Positions 46,350 to 54,507 of a DNA stretch of 64,000 bases are shown piece by piece; the stretch's first letter is position 1, and the number at the start of each line of letters is the position of its first letter. Source of the stretch: Morganella morganii (GTDB lineage: Bacteria; Pseudomonadota; Gammaproteobacteria; Enterobacterales; Enterobacteriaceae). The position numbers and the translations under genes are program-made. The DNA lies in the NCBI RefSeq assembly GCF_019402645.1, contig NZ_VKKS01000001.1, forward strand, positions 619,450-683,449, written 5' to 3'. Below the pieces are notes generated by a model, which was not told the DNA's origin, ran no database searches, and worked only from the letters and a program-made list of their open reading frames with translations.

Positions 46350-47237
46350 ATGGATGCTATTTCTGGCGCAAAAACTCCCGTCATTACACACAGTGATATT
46401 CAGCAGCCGGATATCAAACCGGTAAAAACAGCAGAATCCGGCAGTAAAACCCCGGTGGAAATGGGGCAATCTCCGGTAAAAAATGAGAGTATTGGCGGCA
46501 ACAGCGGTATTGCGTTGCCAAAGCCCGTCACAGACGGAAAAGATACCTCCATTCTGGATACAATATCGTCGTCACTGGCCGATTTGCAGTCTCTTCTCAG
46601 CAGTGTAAAGGATGCCAAAGATCAAATCAGCAGCAAGCTGAATGAAATGAAAAATTTTGCGTCAGCCGATAACCTGAAAGCATCCGCGAATGAGCTGAAT
46701 CTGGGTTCAAACTGGCAGATAGCGTTTTCGGTGATCTCCGGGGTATTGTCAGTGGGCTCGATGGTGCTGAGTAATGTGGCTGCTTATCAGGACCATGTCG
46801 CAGCGCAGCAGGAAAAAACACTCAGCAGCGGGATTGAAAAAACACAAAGTGATATTGCCAAAACCAGTGAAGCACTGAAAAATCCGGATCTGACTGCGGA
46901 AAGTAAAGCGGAACTGGAAAGCCGGTTATCAGAACTGAAAACCTCACTGGCAGCACAGCAGGATGCGCTGAGTGAATTGCTGGCAGGCAGTGAAACCCGG
47001 AAGGCCTGGACCGGGTTAGCCCTGAATCTGATGCAGGGGGCTTCCGGCTTTATTAATGATAATCTGATCAGCAAAAATCCAGGGGAAACAGATACCGGAG
47101 AGCATACTGTCACGAAAGAAGGGAATTCTCTCTCTGTCACGGATGATATTCTCAGTCATTCCGCAGAAGTACTGGATAAAGCGAAAGAGAAACTGACGGA
47201 TCTGAACGGTCTGTTTCAGATTCCGGCGAAAGCATAA
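46350..47237 (+). CDS. sctB: type III translocator, YopD/PopD-like SctB
   Basis: The start ATG 46350 follows AAGGA. The 295-residue protein has one hydrophobic segment (WQIAFSVISGVLSVGSMVLSNVAAY) near residues 125-150 and an amphipathic helix near the C-terminus, as in YopD/PopD. It is the last gene of the GVHBD-like cluster and ends at a terminator. Confidence 0.82.
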   Translation: MDAISGAKTPVITHSDIQQPDIKPVKTAESGSKTPVEMGQSPVKNESIGGNSGIALPKPVTDGKDTSILDTISSSLADLQSLLSSVKDAKDQISSKLNEMKNFASADNLKASANELNLGSNWQIAFSVISGVLSVGSMVLSNVAAYQDHVAAQQEKTLSSGIEKTQSDIAKTSEALKNPDLTAESKAELESRLSELKTSLAAQQDALSELLAGSETRKAWTGLALNLMQGASGFINDNLISKNPGETDTGEHTVTKEGNSLSVTDDILSHSAEVLDKAKEKLTDLNGLFQIPAKA

Positions 47238-47259
47238 GAAAACAGCATTTATATTCCGG

Positions 47260-47287
47260 GGGCGCATCTGCGCCCTTTTGCTATTTT
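47260..47287 (+). terminator. terminator after the translocator genes
   Basis: GGGCGCA (47260-47266) pairs with TGCGCCC (47269-47275) across a two-base gap, followed by a T-rich tail. It separates sctB from the pilotin gene. Confidence 0.7.
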
Positions 47288-47356
47288 TACGGCCGTCAGT
47301 ACAAGCCGGTAAAGCGGACATTTTATACAATCAACCCGGTTTTTTGTGAGGTACTG

Positions 47357-47725
47357 ATGAATAAAATGATACTTTTGGCTGTGATACTCCTGACCGGGTG
47401 TGTGACAGTGAAACCGGAACAGCCTGTCAGAGTGACCGGATATGCTGATTTACCGGGTTTCCGTTATGAGCAGCAGATACTGGAGCTGACGGTCAGCCCG
47501 GCGCACAAAACGGCAGGAGCCCCGGTTATCGGACAACGTGCCGAAGTTTCTGTTCTGCCGTATTACTTCGATTTTGAACTTCCCCGTTTTATGGCATCGG
47601 GCGAACCGTTACAACTGACAGTCCGGCTGCTGCGTGCCGGTGGTCAGACAGTTGAGGCGGAGCAGGAACAGCCATTTTCCCCCGGAAATCCGGCCGGTAT
47701 AATACTGAAACCGGTTTCTGACTGA
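47357..47725 (+). CDS. secretin pilotin lipoprotein, YscW/ExsB-like
   Basis: The 122-residue precursor has a lipobox LLTGC (Cys15) and a beta-sandwich-like mature part (LELTVSPAHKTAGAPVIGQRAEV, YYFDFELP and LQLTVRLLRAGG). YscW and ExsB are outer-membrane pilotins that guide the secretin. In Pseudomonas exsB follows popD after exsC and exsE; here it directly follows the translocators. Family assignment rests on size, lipobox and position. Confidence 0.65.
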   Translation: MNKMILLAVILLTGCVTVKPEQPVRVTGYADLPGFRYEQQILELTVSPAHKTAGAPVIGQRAEVSVLPYYFDFELPRFMASGEPLQLTVRLLRAGGQTVEAEQEQPFSPGNPAGIILKPVSD

Positions 47726-48181
47726 TTCGTTTGTTTTTTTATCTGCTTTTATCTTGTTTTCCGTATTTTCCGCAGACAGTTAACCGGAGTAATCTGCTGA
47801 ATAACAGCAAAATATCCCCGTCTAATCCGGCATATGAACCGGAGAGTATGATATCGCGGCGGAATACTGTTTCTGCGGAAGAAGGCGGAAAAATCCGGGG
47901 GACGACAGGGGCTTGAGAGGGATAAAATCCTGACGCAATTGTGATATTTTTATGCTGCTCTCTTCAGTTAAGGTAGATATCTGAGAGAGCGGTGACGGAT
48001 TGTAATGTAGGGATGCTGTCACAGGGTACACGGAGTGTATCCGGATATAGTCACCGCTTTCTCTATTTCCCTGATTACATACTGATACTGGTCTTAATCT
48101 GCCCTTTACCGGAGCGGCGGCTGCGTACAATATGACAAAAGAATCTTCCGTAACGTAAAAATACCATTATAAAGGCCTGCC
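47726..48181. other. 456-base region between T3SS and bactofilin, no gene seen
   Basis: A 61-codon frame at 47731 lacks a ribosome binding site and protein-like composition. No tRNA, repeat or clear terminator was recognised. It is the right border of the T3SS locus. Confidence 0.5.
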
Positions 48182-49048
48182 ATGCTCAATATTATGCTGA
48201 CATCCCTTTGGTTTTTATGGGGATTGTTACTGTATGCAGTGATAGCCGGGCACGCATCGTGGCCTGTTTATTTAGCAGCTATCGCCGCTGTCATCTGTGC
48301 TATTACGATTCTCCCGAAAAGGAAAAGGAAAAACGTCATGTTCGGTAAGAAAAAACAAGCAGATACCCCTGAAACGGAGCCGGTTGCGGCACCGAAAACC
48401 AGAGAAGAAAGAGACGAAGAGGACAAAAAATCCGCGGAACTCAGTGCTCAGGCAAATGAAATTACTCAGTTGCTGTCAGCGCGCGGTGAAGAGAAACAGC
48501 GCCCGCTGGCTTCTCTTGAATCCCGTCAGCCGACAGTTATCAGCAAAGAAACCCGCCTGACCGGTGATATTGAAATCAGCGGTAATCTGCAAATCTGGGG
48601 TAAAATCAAGGGGCAAATCAAAGCCCGTTCCGGCTCGGTCAGCATTATGCAGTCCGGTGTGGTCGAAGGGGACATTTTTGCCGAGACATTGCTGATTGAC
48701 GGCGTGCTGACCGGTACCTGCACTACGGAACAGGTCGAAATTCTTGAACACGGTGAGCTTAACGGCGTCTGCCGTGCATCTAATTTCTCAATCCGCAAAG
48801 GCGGTACGTTTATCGGTCAGTCAGAGCCGTATGCACCTGCCGGTAAAGCGGCCGCCACGGTACCGGCACCGCAGTCCCGCCCGGATAATCATAAACCGGC
48901 AGCCGTGACTGAGGCAAAGCAGGCTGAAAAAGCAGACGTTGCGGCGGAGAAATCACAGGGATCTGCACCGGAATCCTCCCCGTCACAGAACGGCAACGGT
49001 AAAAATAAAGAGCCGCAGAAAGTCCCGTCTGTATTTAAGCGCGTGTAA
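48182..49048 (+). CDS. ccmA: bactofilin CcmA
   Basis: The 288-residue protein has two N-terminal membrane helices (about residues 3-45), a basic linker KRKRKN, the bactofilin beta-helix (about residues 110-210: TRLTGDIEISGNLQIWGKI, GVVEGDIFAETLLIDG) and a disordered Ala/Pro/Lys-rich tail. Bactofilins polymerise without nucleotide and shape cells; Proteus mirabilis CcmA affects curvature and swarming. An internal ATG at 48338 (Met53) with AAGGAA seven bases upstream would give a soluble form lacking the membrane helices. Confidence 0.9.
   Translation: MLNIMLTSLWFLWGLLLYAVIAGHASWPVYLAAIAAVICAITILPKRKRKNVMFGKKKQADTPETEPVAAPKTREERDEEDKKSAELSAQANEITQLLSARGEEKQRPLASLESRQPTVISKETRLTGDIEISGNLQIWGKIKGQIKARSGSVSIMQSGVVEGDIFAETLLIDGVLTGTCTTEQVEILEHGELNGVCRASNFSIRKGGTFIGQSEPYAPAGKAAATVPAPQSRPDNHKPAAVTEAKQAEKADVAAEKSQGSAPESSPSQNGNGKNKEPQKVPSVFKRV
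48325..48340 (+). promoter_or_regulatory. internal ribosome binding site and start in ccmA
   Basis: AAGGAA at 48325-48330 lies seven bases before the in-frame ATG 48338-48340 (Met53, MFGKKK). The codons just after the membrane segments encode Lys/Arg, so the site could be incidental. Confidence 0.45.
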
Positions 49049-49119
49049 ACGCTCTGCACTCACGTAAATCCGTTATACTCCTCCGGTATATTTCATGACT
49101 GAATAAACCGGAGGAGTAT

Positions 49120-49674
49120 ATGCTCATTCTTGATACCCCGCGTCTGCGGTTACGTCCTTGGACACCTGAGGATTATGCACCGTTCCGCGCGCTGAATGCT
49201 GATCCGCTGGTCATGCGTTTTTTTCCGGCCTGTCTGAGCGCGGCAGAAAGTGATGCATTTGCGGATGAAATTATCCGTCGTTTTGAACGGCAGAGGTTAT
49301 TCGGGTTATGGGTGGCGGAAGAAAAAAGCAGCAGGGAATTTACCGGTTTTGTTGGCCTGAATATTCCGTCAGCACCTTTTGATTTCAGTCCGTGTACTGA
49401 AATCGGCTGGCGTCTGGCAAAACGCTTCCATGGCAAAGGCTATGCGACAGAAGCGGCAAACGTGGTATTGAATTATGCGTTTATGCAACTGAATATACCG
49501 GAGATTGTCGCCTTTACGGCGAAGGTAAATCTGCCTTCTGAACGGGTGATGGTGAAAGCGGGGATGCAGTATCAGCGGGAGTTTCTCCATCCGTCAGCGG
49601 AACAAGGGAATCCGTTGCAGACACATATTCTGTATAAGATCACACAGGCGGATTACCGCGCCCGGCAATCCTGA
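49120..49674 (+). CDS. GNAT-family N-acetyltransferase (RimJ/RimL-like)
   Basis: The 184-residue protein starts MLILDTPRLRLRPWTPEDYAPF, the RimJ/RimL acetyltransferase N-terminus, and has IGWRLAKRFHGKGYATEAANVVLNYAF, the acetyl-CoA loop, and AFTAKVNLPSERVMVKAGM. The substrate is unknown. GGAGG precedes ATG 49120. It is convergent with the next gene and their ends abut. Confidence 0.88.
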   Translation: MLILDTPRLRLRPWTPEDYAPFRALNADPLVMRFFPACLSAAESDAFADEIIRRFERQRLFGLWVAEEKSSREFTGFVGLNIPSAPFDFSPCTEIGWRLAKRFHGKGYATEAANVVLNYAFMQLNIPEIVAFTAKVNLPSERVMVKAGMQYQREFLHPSAEQGNPLQTHILYKITQADYRARQS

Positions 49675-50022
49675 TTACTCCCGTGGTGTACGGCGGCGCT
49701 GCGGCAAAGGCGGTACCGGTTTTTTGTCATCGATCAGGTGACGGACAGCCAGGATCGGGTGATGCCACAGCATACGCGGACCGGCCCGGCGCATGATGAC
49801 TTTCATCTCTTCCCGGGGCTTTGGCTGATAACAGTGAACCGGGCATTGCTTACAGGCCGGTTTGTTTTCACCGTAACGGCATTTTTCCAGCCGTTTCACC
49901 GCATAAGCCAGCAAATCACGATAATGTTCCGGGGCATCCGCCGGTGCCGGATGGCGGTGTTCATACAGTTCCACCATAAGGGTAACGGTTTTGATTTCCC
50001 GTAAAATACGTTTACCGACCAT
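49675..50022 (-). CDS. ygbA: YgbA-like protein (nitrous oxide-stimulated promoter family)
   Basis: The 115-residue protein has ILREIKTVTLMVELYEHRH, a cysteine cluster CRYGENKPACKQCPVHCY (C-x7-C-x2-C-x3-C) and MRRAGPRMLWHHPILAVRHLID. This is the E. coli YgbA family, a nitric-oxide-inducible (NsrR regulon) small protein with possible metal or Fe-S cysteines. Molecular role is not settled. Confidence 0.8.
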   Translation of the reverse strand: MVGKRILREIKTVTLMVELYEHRHPAPADAPEHYRDLLAYAVKRLEKCRYGENKPACKQCPVHCYQPKPREEMKVIMRRAGPRMLWHHPILAVRHLIDDKKPVPPLPQRRRTPRE

Positions 50023-50107
50023 CGGAAACTCCTCTTTCGTGCAGTAAAACCCATAAATTTAAATACTGTGCTTAAAATTTGCTTTCTTTTTATTTAAAAA
50101 TAAAATA

Positions 50108-50123
50108 CTGTATATGTATACAG
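50108..50123 (+). promoter_or_regulatory. LexA (SOS) box upstream of dinI-like gene
   Basis: CTG-TATATGTATA-CAG is a near-perfect LexA operator with ten AT-rich bases between the CTG and CAG. It lies 18 bases before the DinI-like start codon. Confidence 0.9.
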
Positions 50124-50141
50124 TTAACGGAGAGCAACATC

Positions 50142-50393
50142 ATGCGTATTGAAATTCTGTTAGACAAACGAAATGCAGTGCCTGCGCATCTTATCCAGTC
50201 CCTTGAAGTCCGGTTAAAACACCGGATCCTGCCGTTATATCCGGATATGCAGTTTCGTATTGCACAAAGCAGCCAGACCACCATTAATATTTCCGGCGTG
50301 AAATCCCCCGAGGATAAACAGTCGCTGATGGATACAATTCAGACCATCTGGGAAGATGACAGCTGGATGGATGACGACAACACGCAATCATGA
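50142..50393 (+). CDS. dinI: DinI-family SOS-response modulator
   Basis: The 83-residue protein starts MRIEILLDKRNAVP and ends with an acidic helix (TIQTIWEDDSWMDDDN) that in DinI contacts RecA filaments. It stabilises or modulates RecA after DNA damage. Start ATG 50142 follows GGAGAG. The LexA box just upstream makes it SOS-controlled. Confidence 0.92.
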   Translation: MRIEILLDKRNAVPAHLIQSLEVRLKHRILPLYPDMQFRIAQSSQTTINISGVKSPEDKQSLMDTIQTIWEDDSWMDDDNTQS

Positions 50394-50413
50394 TTTTCTT
50401 CCTGAATACAGGA

Positions 50414-50462
50414 AACGCTATCTCTCTGTTTTTGTGCCTTCAGGGGAGATAGCGGTTTTTTT
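50414..50462 (+). terminator. terminator after dinI
   Basis: CGCTATCTC (50416-50424) pairs with GAGATAGCG (50446-50454), followed by seven T. It lies between the convergent dinI and yecH genes. Confidence 0.7.
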
Positions 50463-50469
50463 ACGTCAC

Positions 50470-50718
50470 TCAGTGATTGCAGATCTTCTCAGCAGACGTG
50501 CTGAACCCGTTCTCATTACCAATGAACTTTCCGCGAGCCGCCAGAAAACTGACCAGCGCTTTTGCATCCATATTCTCTGCCGAGCAGGTATGGAAGCGGG
50601 TATCTTCGCCGAACGTGGCGTGAATATCCGCGATAAGAGATTCAGAGGTGTAGTTTTTCCCGCTTTCAATAATCATATTCATGACTTCGTGGCCATGGAC
50701 AGAGGCTTTCTCAGGCAT
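50470..50718 (-). CDS. yecH: YecH family metal-binding protein
   Basis: The 82-residue protein matches YecH throughout: VHGHEVMNMIIESGKNY, FGEDTRFHTCSAENM and FLAARGKFI. The HGH and HTCS groups are likely metal ligands. Function is unknown. It is convergent with dinI. Confidence 0.85.
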   Translation of the reverse strand: MPEKASVHGHEVMNMIIESGKNYTSESLIADIHATFGEDTRFHTCSAENMDAKALVSFLAARGKFIGNENGFSTSAEKICNH

Positions 50719-50820
50719 AATAACTCCGGTTGGATATTAAAGATGTAATTATTATGCATCTTTTTGGGGGCAATAGATTGCGTCAGGTCAGATTATGGTG
50801 AGAAAGGAAAGGAGACATAA

Positions 50821-50846
50821 GATAACGCCCGGAAAAGGGCGTTATC
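50821..50846 (-). terminator. hairpin downstream of ydcH
   Basis: GATAACGCCC (50821-50830) and GGGCGTTATC (50837-50846) form a perfect 10-base-pair stem 15 bases after the ydcH stop; no T run follows. Confidence 0.5.
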
Positions 50847-50860
50847 TGACAGGGGAGAAA

Positions 50861-51073
50861 CTATTGACACTCCGCTAAAATGCGCTGCATCTCATCTTTA
50901 ACGTGCAGTTTTTCTTTTTTCAGCCGGACGACATTGTCGTTGTAGCCTGCGCCGTTCGGGCCTTCAAGCTCGGCAATTTCATTATTTAACTGATGATGTT
51001 TCAGATACAGTGCGGCAAAACGAGGATTTGAATCTTTAAGCTGTGCTATAAGGGCTTGCTGATCAAGTGGCAT
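50861..51073 (-). CDS. ydcH: YdcH family (DUF465) small helical protein
   Basis: The 70-residue protein is a helical hairpin with HHQLNNEIAELE and VVRLKKEKLHVKDEMQRIL, the DUF465 pattern. AGGAGG precedes ATG 51073. Function is unknown. Confidence 0.85.
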   Translation of the reverse strand: MPLDQQALIAQLKDSNPRFAALYLKHHQLNNEIAELEGPNGAGYNDNVVRLKKEKLHVKDEMQRILAECQ

Positions 51074-51395
51074 AGAACCTCCTGTTTGACGGGAAATGTA
51101 GCCTTTTCAGTATAACAAACCCAAACCGGATTGCATGGATTATGTCGTTATATCCGTGATCAGAATGGCATAAATACGTTGCGATTTATTAGTGAGGTTA
51201 ATGACATCCGTCAGAATCATTAGTTTAACACACTGGATAGGGTTACTTGTCTGAAATTATATGCCATTTTATAAGAATAATCTGTATTTTAATCTGGCGG
51301 TGAACTAAAGATTATTATAATGTTCTTAATAGTCAGCATGAAGATTATGAGGCGATTTCATAATCAAATGTACTTACATATAAGGTAATTATTTG
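51074..51395. other. 322-base upstream region of ydcH and ecotin, no gene seen
   Basis: This is an AT-rich divergent promoter region. No ORF, repeat or operator was recognised. Confidence 0.5.
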
Positions 51396-51962
51396 ATGAA
51401 AAAATTGATTCTTCCTGTTATGGCCATATTCGTTACCGCAGGCGCTTATGCTGAAGAGGCAAAAACCGTATCTGCAACACCACTGACTATCGTTAGTACA
51501 GCAGAGGTTGTTAAAGCAGAGCCACTGAGAATTGTGAAAATTGATAATGGTATGAGTGAGCTGAAAAACTTCCCGCAGGCGGCATCAGACCAGGTTCGCC
51601 ATGTGATTGCCGTGGAACCGAAAACCGATGAAGGGCAGTATAAAATCGAGCTGGTGATCGGTAAAAAACAGATGGTGGACTGTAATCGCCAGTGGTTCGG
51701 CGGTACGCTGACACAGAAAACTGTTGAAGGTTTCGGTTATGATTATTATGAGACCGGCGAATTAACCGGGCCGATGTCCACCATGATGGGCTGTCTCAAT
51801 AATGAAAAACACGAAGCATTTGTCAGTGCTAATTTGGGCGATGAAGCATTTGTCCGCTACAACAGCCGCCTGCCGGTGGTGGTTTACGCACCGAAAGATG
51901 TGGATGTGAAATACCGTATCTGGAGCACGGATAACCAGCTGCTGGACGCACCGGCAAAATAA
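51396..51962 (+). CDS. eco: ecotin, periplasmic serine protease inhibitor
   Basis: The 188-residue precursor has a signal peptide of about 20 residues (VMAIFVTAGAYA). The reactive loop is TGPMSTMMGC with P1 Met130, and Cys96 and Cys133 should form the loop disulfide. The primary and secondary sites support inhibition of trypsin-like, chymotrypsin-like and elastase-like host proteases. The mature N-terminus has an extra Thr/Val-rich segment of about 20 residues compared with E. coli. The ATG at 51396 is used rather than the TTG one codon earlier. Confidence 0.93.
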   Translation: MKKLILPVMAIFVTAGAYAEEAKTVSATPLTIVSTAEVVKAEPLRIVKIDNGMSELKNFPQAASDQVRHVIAVEPKTDEGQYKIELVIGKKQMVDCNRQWFGGTLTQKTVEGFGYDYYETGELTGPMSTMMGCLNNEKHEAFVSANLGDEAFVRYNSRLPVVVYAPKDVDVKYRIWSTDNQLLDAPAK

Positions 51963-51984
51963 TCCGTTAATTTCAGACACATAA

Positions 51985-52009
51985 AACACGGCATCCGCCG
52001 TGTTTTTTT
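51985..52009 (+). terminator. terminator after ecotin
   Basis: AACACGGC (51985-51992) pairs with GCCGTGTT (51997-52004), followed by T to 52009. Confidence 0.85.
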
Positions 52010-52017
52010 ATTCTGTT

Positions 52018-52035
52018 CTGTCATCATTTCGTCGT
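52018..52035 (+). promoter_or_regulatory. possible Pho box upstream of psiE
   Basis: CTGTCAT is followed, 11 bases on, by TCGTCGT, which resembles the second half of a PhoB direct repeat at four of seven positions. E. coli psiE is PhoB-activated, which supports the idea. Confidence 0.35.
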
Positions 52036-52094
52036 ACACTTAAACCCATACTGTTTACGGGCGTAACTGTCGTCTGTCACTGAGGCTATTGATT

Positions 52095-52496
52095 ATGGAA
52101 TTTCATCCGTCCCGCCAGATAGCAACCGCTCTGCAATGGGTTCTGAATATTGCACTGCTGATTTTAGGTGTGCTGCTGATTGTGTTTATGGGAAAAGAAA
52201 CACTGACACTGATTAATCTGCTTTTTTCCGGGCAGGAAAAAACAACCTATCTGTTATTAGACAGTATCGTGACCTATTTCCTGTATTTTGAATTTATTGC
52301 GTTAATCGTGAAATATTTTTCGTCGGGCTATCATTTCCCGCTGCGCTATTTTATCTATATCGGTATTACGGCGATGGTGCGTTTAATTATTGTCGATCAC
52401 TCTGATGCCAATGCAACATTCCTGCATACGTTGTCAATACTGGCGCTGACTGTAGCGTTATATCTGGCAAATACGGATAAACTCAAACGCAGCTGA
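52095..52496 (+). CDS. psiE: phosphate-starvation-inducible protein PsiE
   Basis: This 133-residue inner-membrane protein has four helices, with [35 protein letters not shown] and [22 protein letters not shown], the PsiE family pattern. The role in phosphate starvation is regulatory knowledge only; the activity is unknown. The ATG at 52095 is used, two codons after a TTG. Confidence 0.9.
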   Translation: MEFHPSRQIATALQWVLNIALLILGVLLIVFMGKETLTLINLLFSGQEKTTYLLLDSIVTYFLYFEFIALIVKYFSSGYHFPLRYFIYIGITAMVRLIIVDHSDANATFLHTLSILALTVALYLANTDKLKRS

Positions 52497-52503
52497 AATA
52501 ATA

Positions 52504-52525
52504 TGCCCCGCAATATCGCGGGGCA
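52504..52525. terminator. hairpin between convergent psiE and usp genes
   Basis: TGCCCCGC (52504-52511) and GCGGGGCA (52518-52525) form a perfect stem with a 6-base loop between the two stop codons. T-rich flanks are weak. Confidence 0.6.
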
Positions 52526-52545
52526 GAATTTACAGACAGAAGAGA

Positions 52546-52983
52546 TTAACGGATAACCATCACTGAGGTTTTGGCGTGACGGACAATTGCTGCTGCGGTG
52601 GAACCGAGCAGGAATGTCGCTGCCCCCGGGCTGTGAGAGCCCATCAGGATCAGATCGGCATTAATATCTTCGGCATAAGAGAGAATTTCATTTTTTGCTG
52701 ACCCGATAGCCGCGTGCAGGGTGTACTGACTTTCCGGCACAGCAATCCCTTTAATAATTTCTTTCAGTGCGGCAAGTGCCAGTTCAATGCGCTCCCCGGA
52801 TTCCCGCATACTGACCGGCATTGAGGCGTATTCCACACCAAAGAACATTTCCACGTTGGGGATTACAGTGAAGAAATGGATCTTCGGATTATCAATTTTT
52901 GCCAGAGCTTCCGCATGGGGCAGCATTTTGTCTGTCAGGTCATCTTCCAGAATATCGATCGGAACCAAAATTGTGTTGTACAT
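52546..52983 (-). CDS. universal stress protein, UspF/UspG-like
   Basis: The 145-residue protein begins MYNTILVPIDI and has the ATP-binding signature G115-S-H-S-P-G with FLLGSTAAAIVRHAKTSVMVIR at the end, so it belongs to the nucleotide-binding Usp subgroup (UspF/UspG) rather than UspA. These proteins act in adhesion, motility and stress survival. AGGAGG precedes the start. Confidence 0.88.
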   Translation of the reverse strand: MYNTILVPIDILEDDLTDKMLPHAEALAKIDNPKIHFFTVIPNVEMFFGVEYASMPVSMRESGERIELALAALKEIIKGIAVPESQYTLHAAIGSAKNEILSYAEDINADLILMGSHSPGAATFLLGSTAAAIVRHAKTSVMVIR

Positions 52984-53430
52984 ACAGCCTCCTGTTAACT
53001 GAAATCAGTTTCAGTATGACAAAAAATGACAGGACGTGCTGTGATCATGACGGCAGCTTATTTAATTTGTGAAATGAAAATAACAATCGTTTATTTTTAT
53101 TATTAACAGTAATGAAATGGATGAAATAAATTAAAGAAAATAATGATGATTTAATCAGGACAGGGAAATGAAAGAAGTCGTTTTAAAAGCGATAAGAATA
53201 ATGATTATCAGTTATAAAAATCAAATAAAATCATAAAATTGGAGACGTAAAAACATTATTGTGGCATACTGCGGACGCAGAATTACTATTCTGAGATAAC
53301 CTTATTAGTTGTAACTTTTTATTTCCTGTTCAGAAAGAACGGCATTAATCCGCTTGCTGAACTATAATGATCACAATTCATTGCAATTGTTTGCTTTGTA
53401 TTAACCACAAAAATAATGTGGAATTAAATT
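52984..53430. other. 447-base AT-rich region, no gene seen
   Basis: This is the upstream region of the universal stress gene and of the cation diffusion facilitator. A-rich tracts dominate 53080-53260. No ORF or repeat was recognised. Confidence 0.5.
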
Positions 53431-54378
53431 ATGTCTAATATACCTGCACATGCGGATCAAACCGCAGAAAATACAGCGGATATCAGCCGTGAGGTAAAAT
53501 TTGCGGCCGCGAAAAAAAGTACCTGGGTCAGCGTCTGGGTGAATACCCTGTTGTCTGCGTGGCAGATAGTCGCCGGTATTTTCTCGCACTCACAGGGGCT
53601 GATTGCTGACGGGGTACACACATTGTCTGACCTTATCGCTGACTTTGTGGTGCTGATTGCCAACCGCGGCAGCCGCAAAGCGCCGGATGAGGAGCACCCC
53701 TACGGGCATTTCCGCTATGAAAATGTTGCATCGCTGATTCTGGGCGTGCTGCTGCTGGTGGTCAGCGGCGGTATGTTGTGGACAGCCGGTTCGCGCATTA
53801 TATCGCCGGAAACTATTCCGGAAGTTCACCCGCTGGCTCTGTATGTGGCGCTGCTGGCACTGCTGGCGAAAGAGGGGCTGTTCCGCTATATGCTGCATGT
53901 TGCGCGCAAAGTAAAATCCAATATGCTGAAAGCCAATGCCTGGCACGCCCGCTCGGATGCCGCATCATCTCTGGTGGTGGCCATCGGTATCACCGGTAGT
54001 CTGATGGGCTGTAAAATTCTGGATCCGATTGCGGCGCTGGTGGTCGGGCTGCTTATTTTGCGTATGGGGATGAAATTTACCCTGCAATCCCTTCAGGATT
54101 TGATGGATCGCGGTGCAGATGAAGAAACTGTCGCCAACATCATACAGTCTGTGATGGACACCCCGGGGGTGGAAGGCGTTCATGATCTGAAAACCCGTAA
54201 GTCCGGCGACTATCTGCTGGTGGATGTTCATATTGAAATCGATGAAAACCTGACGGTCAAAGAAGGACATGACATCGCCATCGCGGCTGAAATGAATATC
54301 CGCCGTGACCCGCAGGTGCTGAGTGTGATGACGCATATTGACCCTGCCCAGTCAGTCCGCGCCGGGCTGACAACCTGA
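53431..54378 (+). CDS. cation diffusion facilitator family transporter
   Basis: The 315-residue protein has six membrane helices with the metal site residues of the family: Asp60, His63, Asp67 and Asp71 in DGVHTLSDLIAD and the pair in NAWHARSDAASS. After the membrane part there is a cytoplasmic C-terminal domain with VMDTPGVEGVHDLKTRKSG. It exports divalent metal ions (Zn, Fe, Mn or Co) by proton antiport. It differs from E. coli FieF and ZitB, so no symbol is given. A hydrophilic N-terminal extension of about 25 residues is present. Confidence 0.9.
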   Translation: MSNIPAHADQTAENTADISREVKFAAAKKSTWVSVWVNTLLSAWQIVAGIFSHSQGLIADGVHTLSDLIADFVVLIANRGSRKAPDEEHPYGHFRYENVASLILGVLLLVVSGGMLWTAGSRIISPETIPEVHPLALYVALLALLAKEGLFRYMLHVARKVKSNMLKANAWHARSDAASSLVVAIGITGSLMGCKILDPIAALVVGLLILRMGMKFTLQSLQDLMDRGADEETVANIIQSVMDTPGVEGVHDLKTRKSGDYLLVDVHIEIDENLTVKEGHDIAIAAEMNIRRDPQVLSVMTHIDPAQSVRAGLTT

Positions 54379-54507
54379 TAATTATCTTCTGATAGCGCAA
54401 CTGTTGCGGATATGAGCCCGCAACGGTTGTCTGTTATTAGTTGCACCTGTGACCGGTTTAATTAGAATGGCGGACATAATTACATTAACGGTCAGAACTT
54501 TGCGGGT

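Noticed and set aside
47731..47916. 61-codon frame after the pilotin gene as a small T3SS gene
   Set aside because: It has no ribosome binding site, a Ser/Asn-rich composition without helix pattern, and no counterpart in Ysc-type loci.
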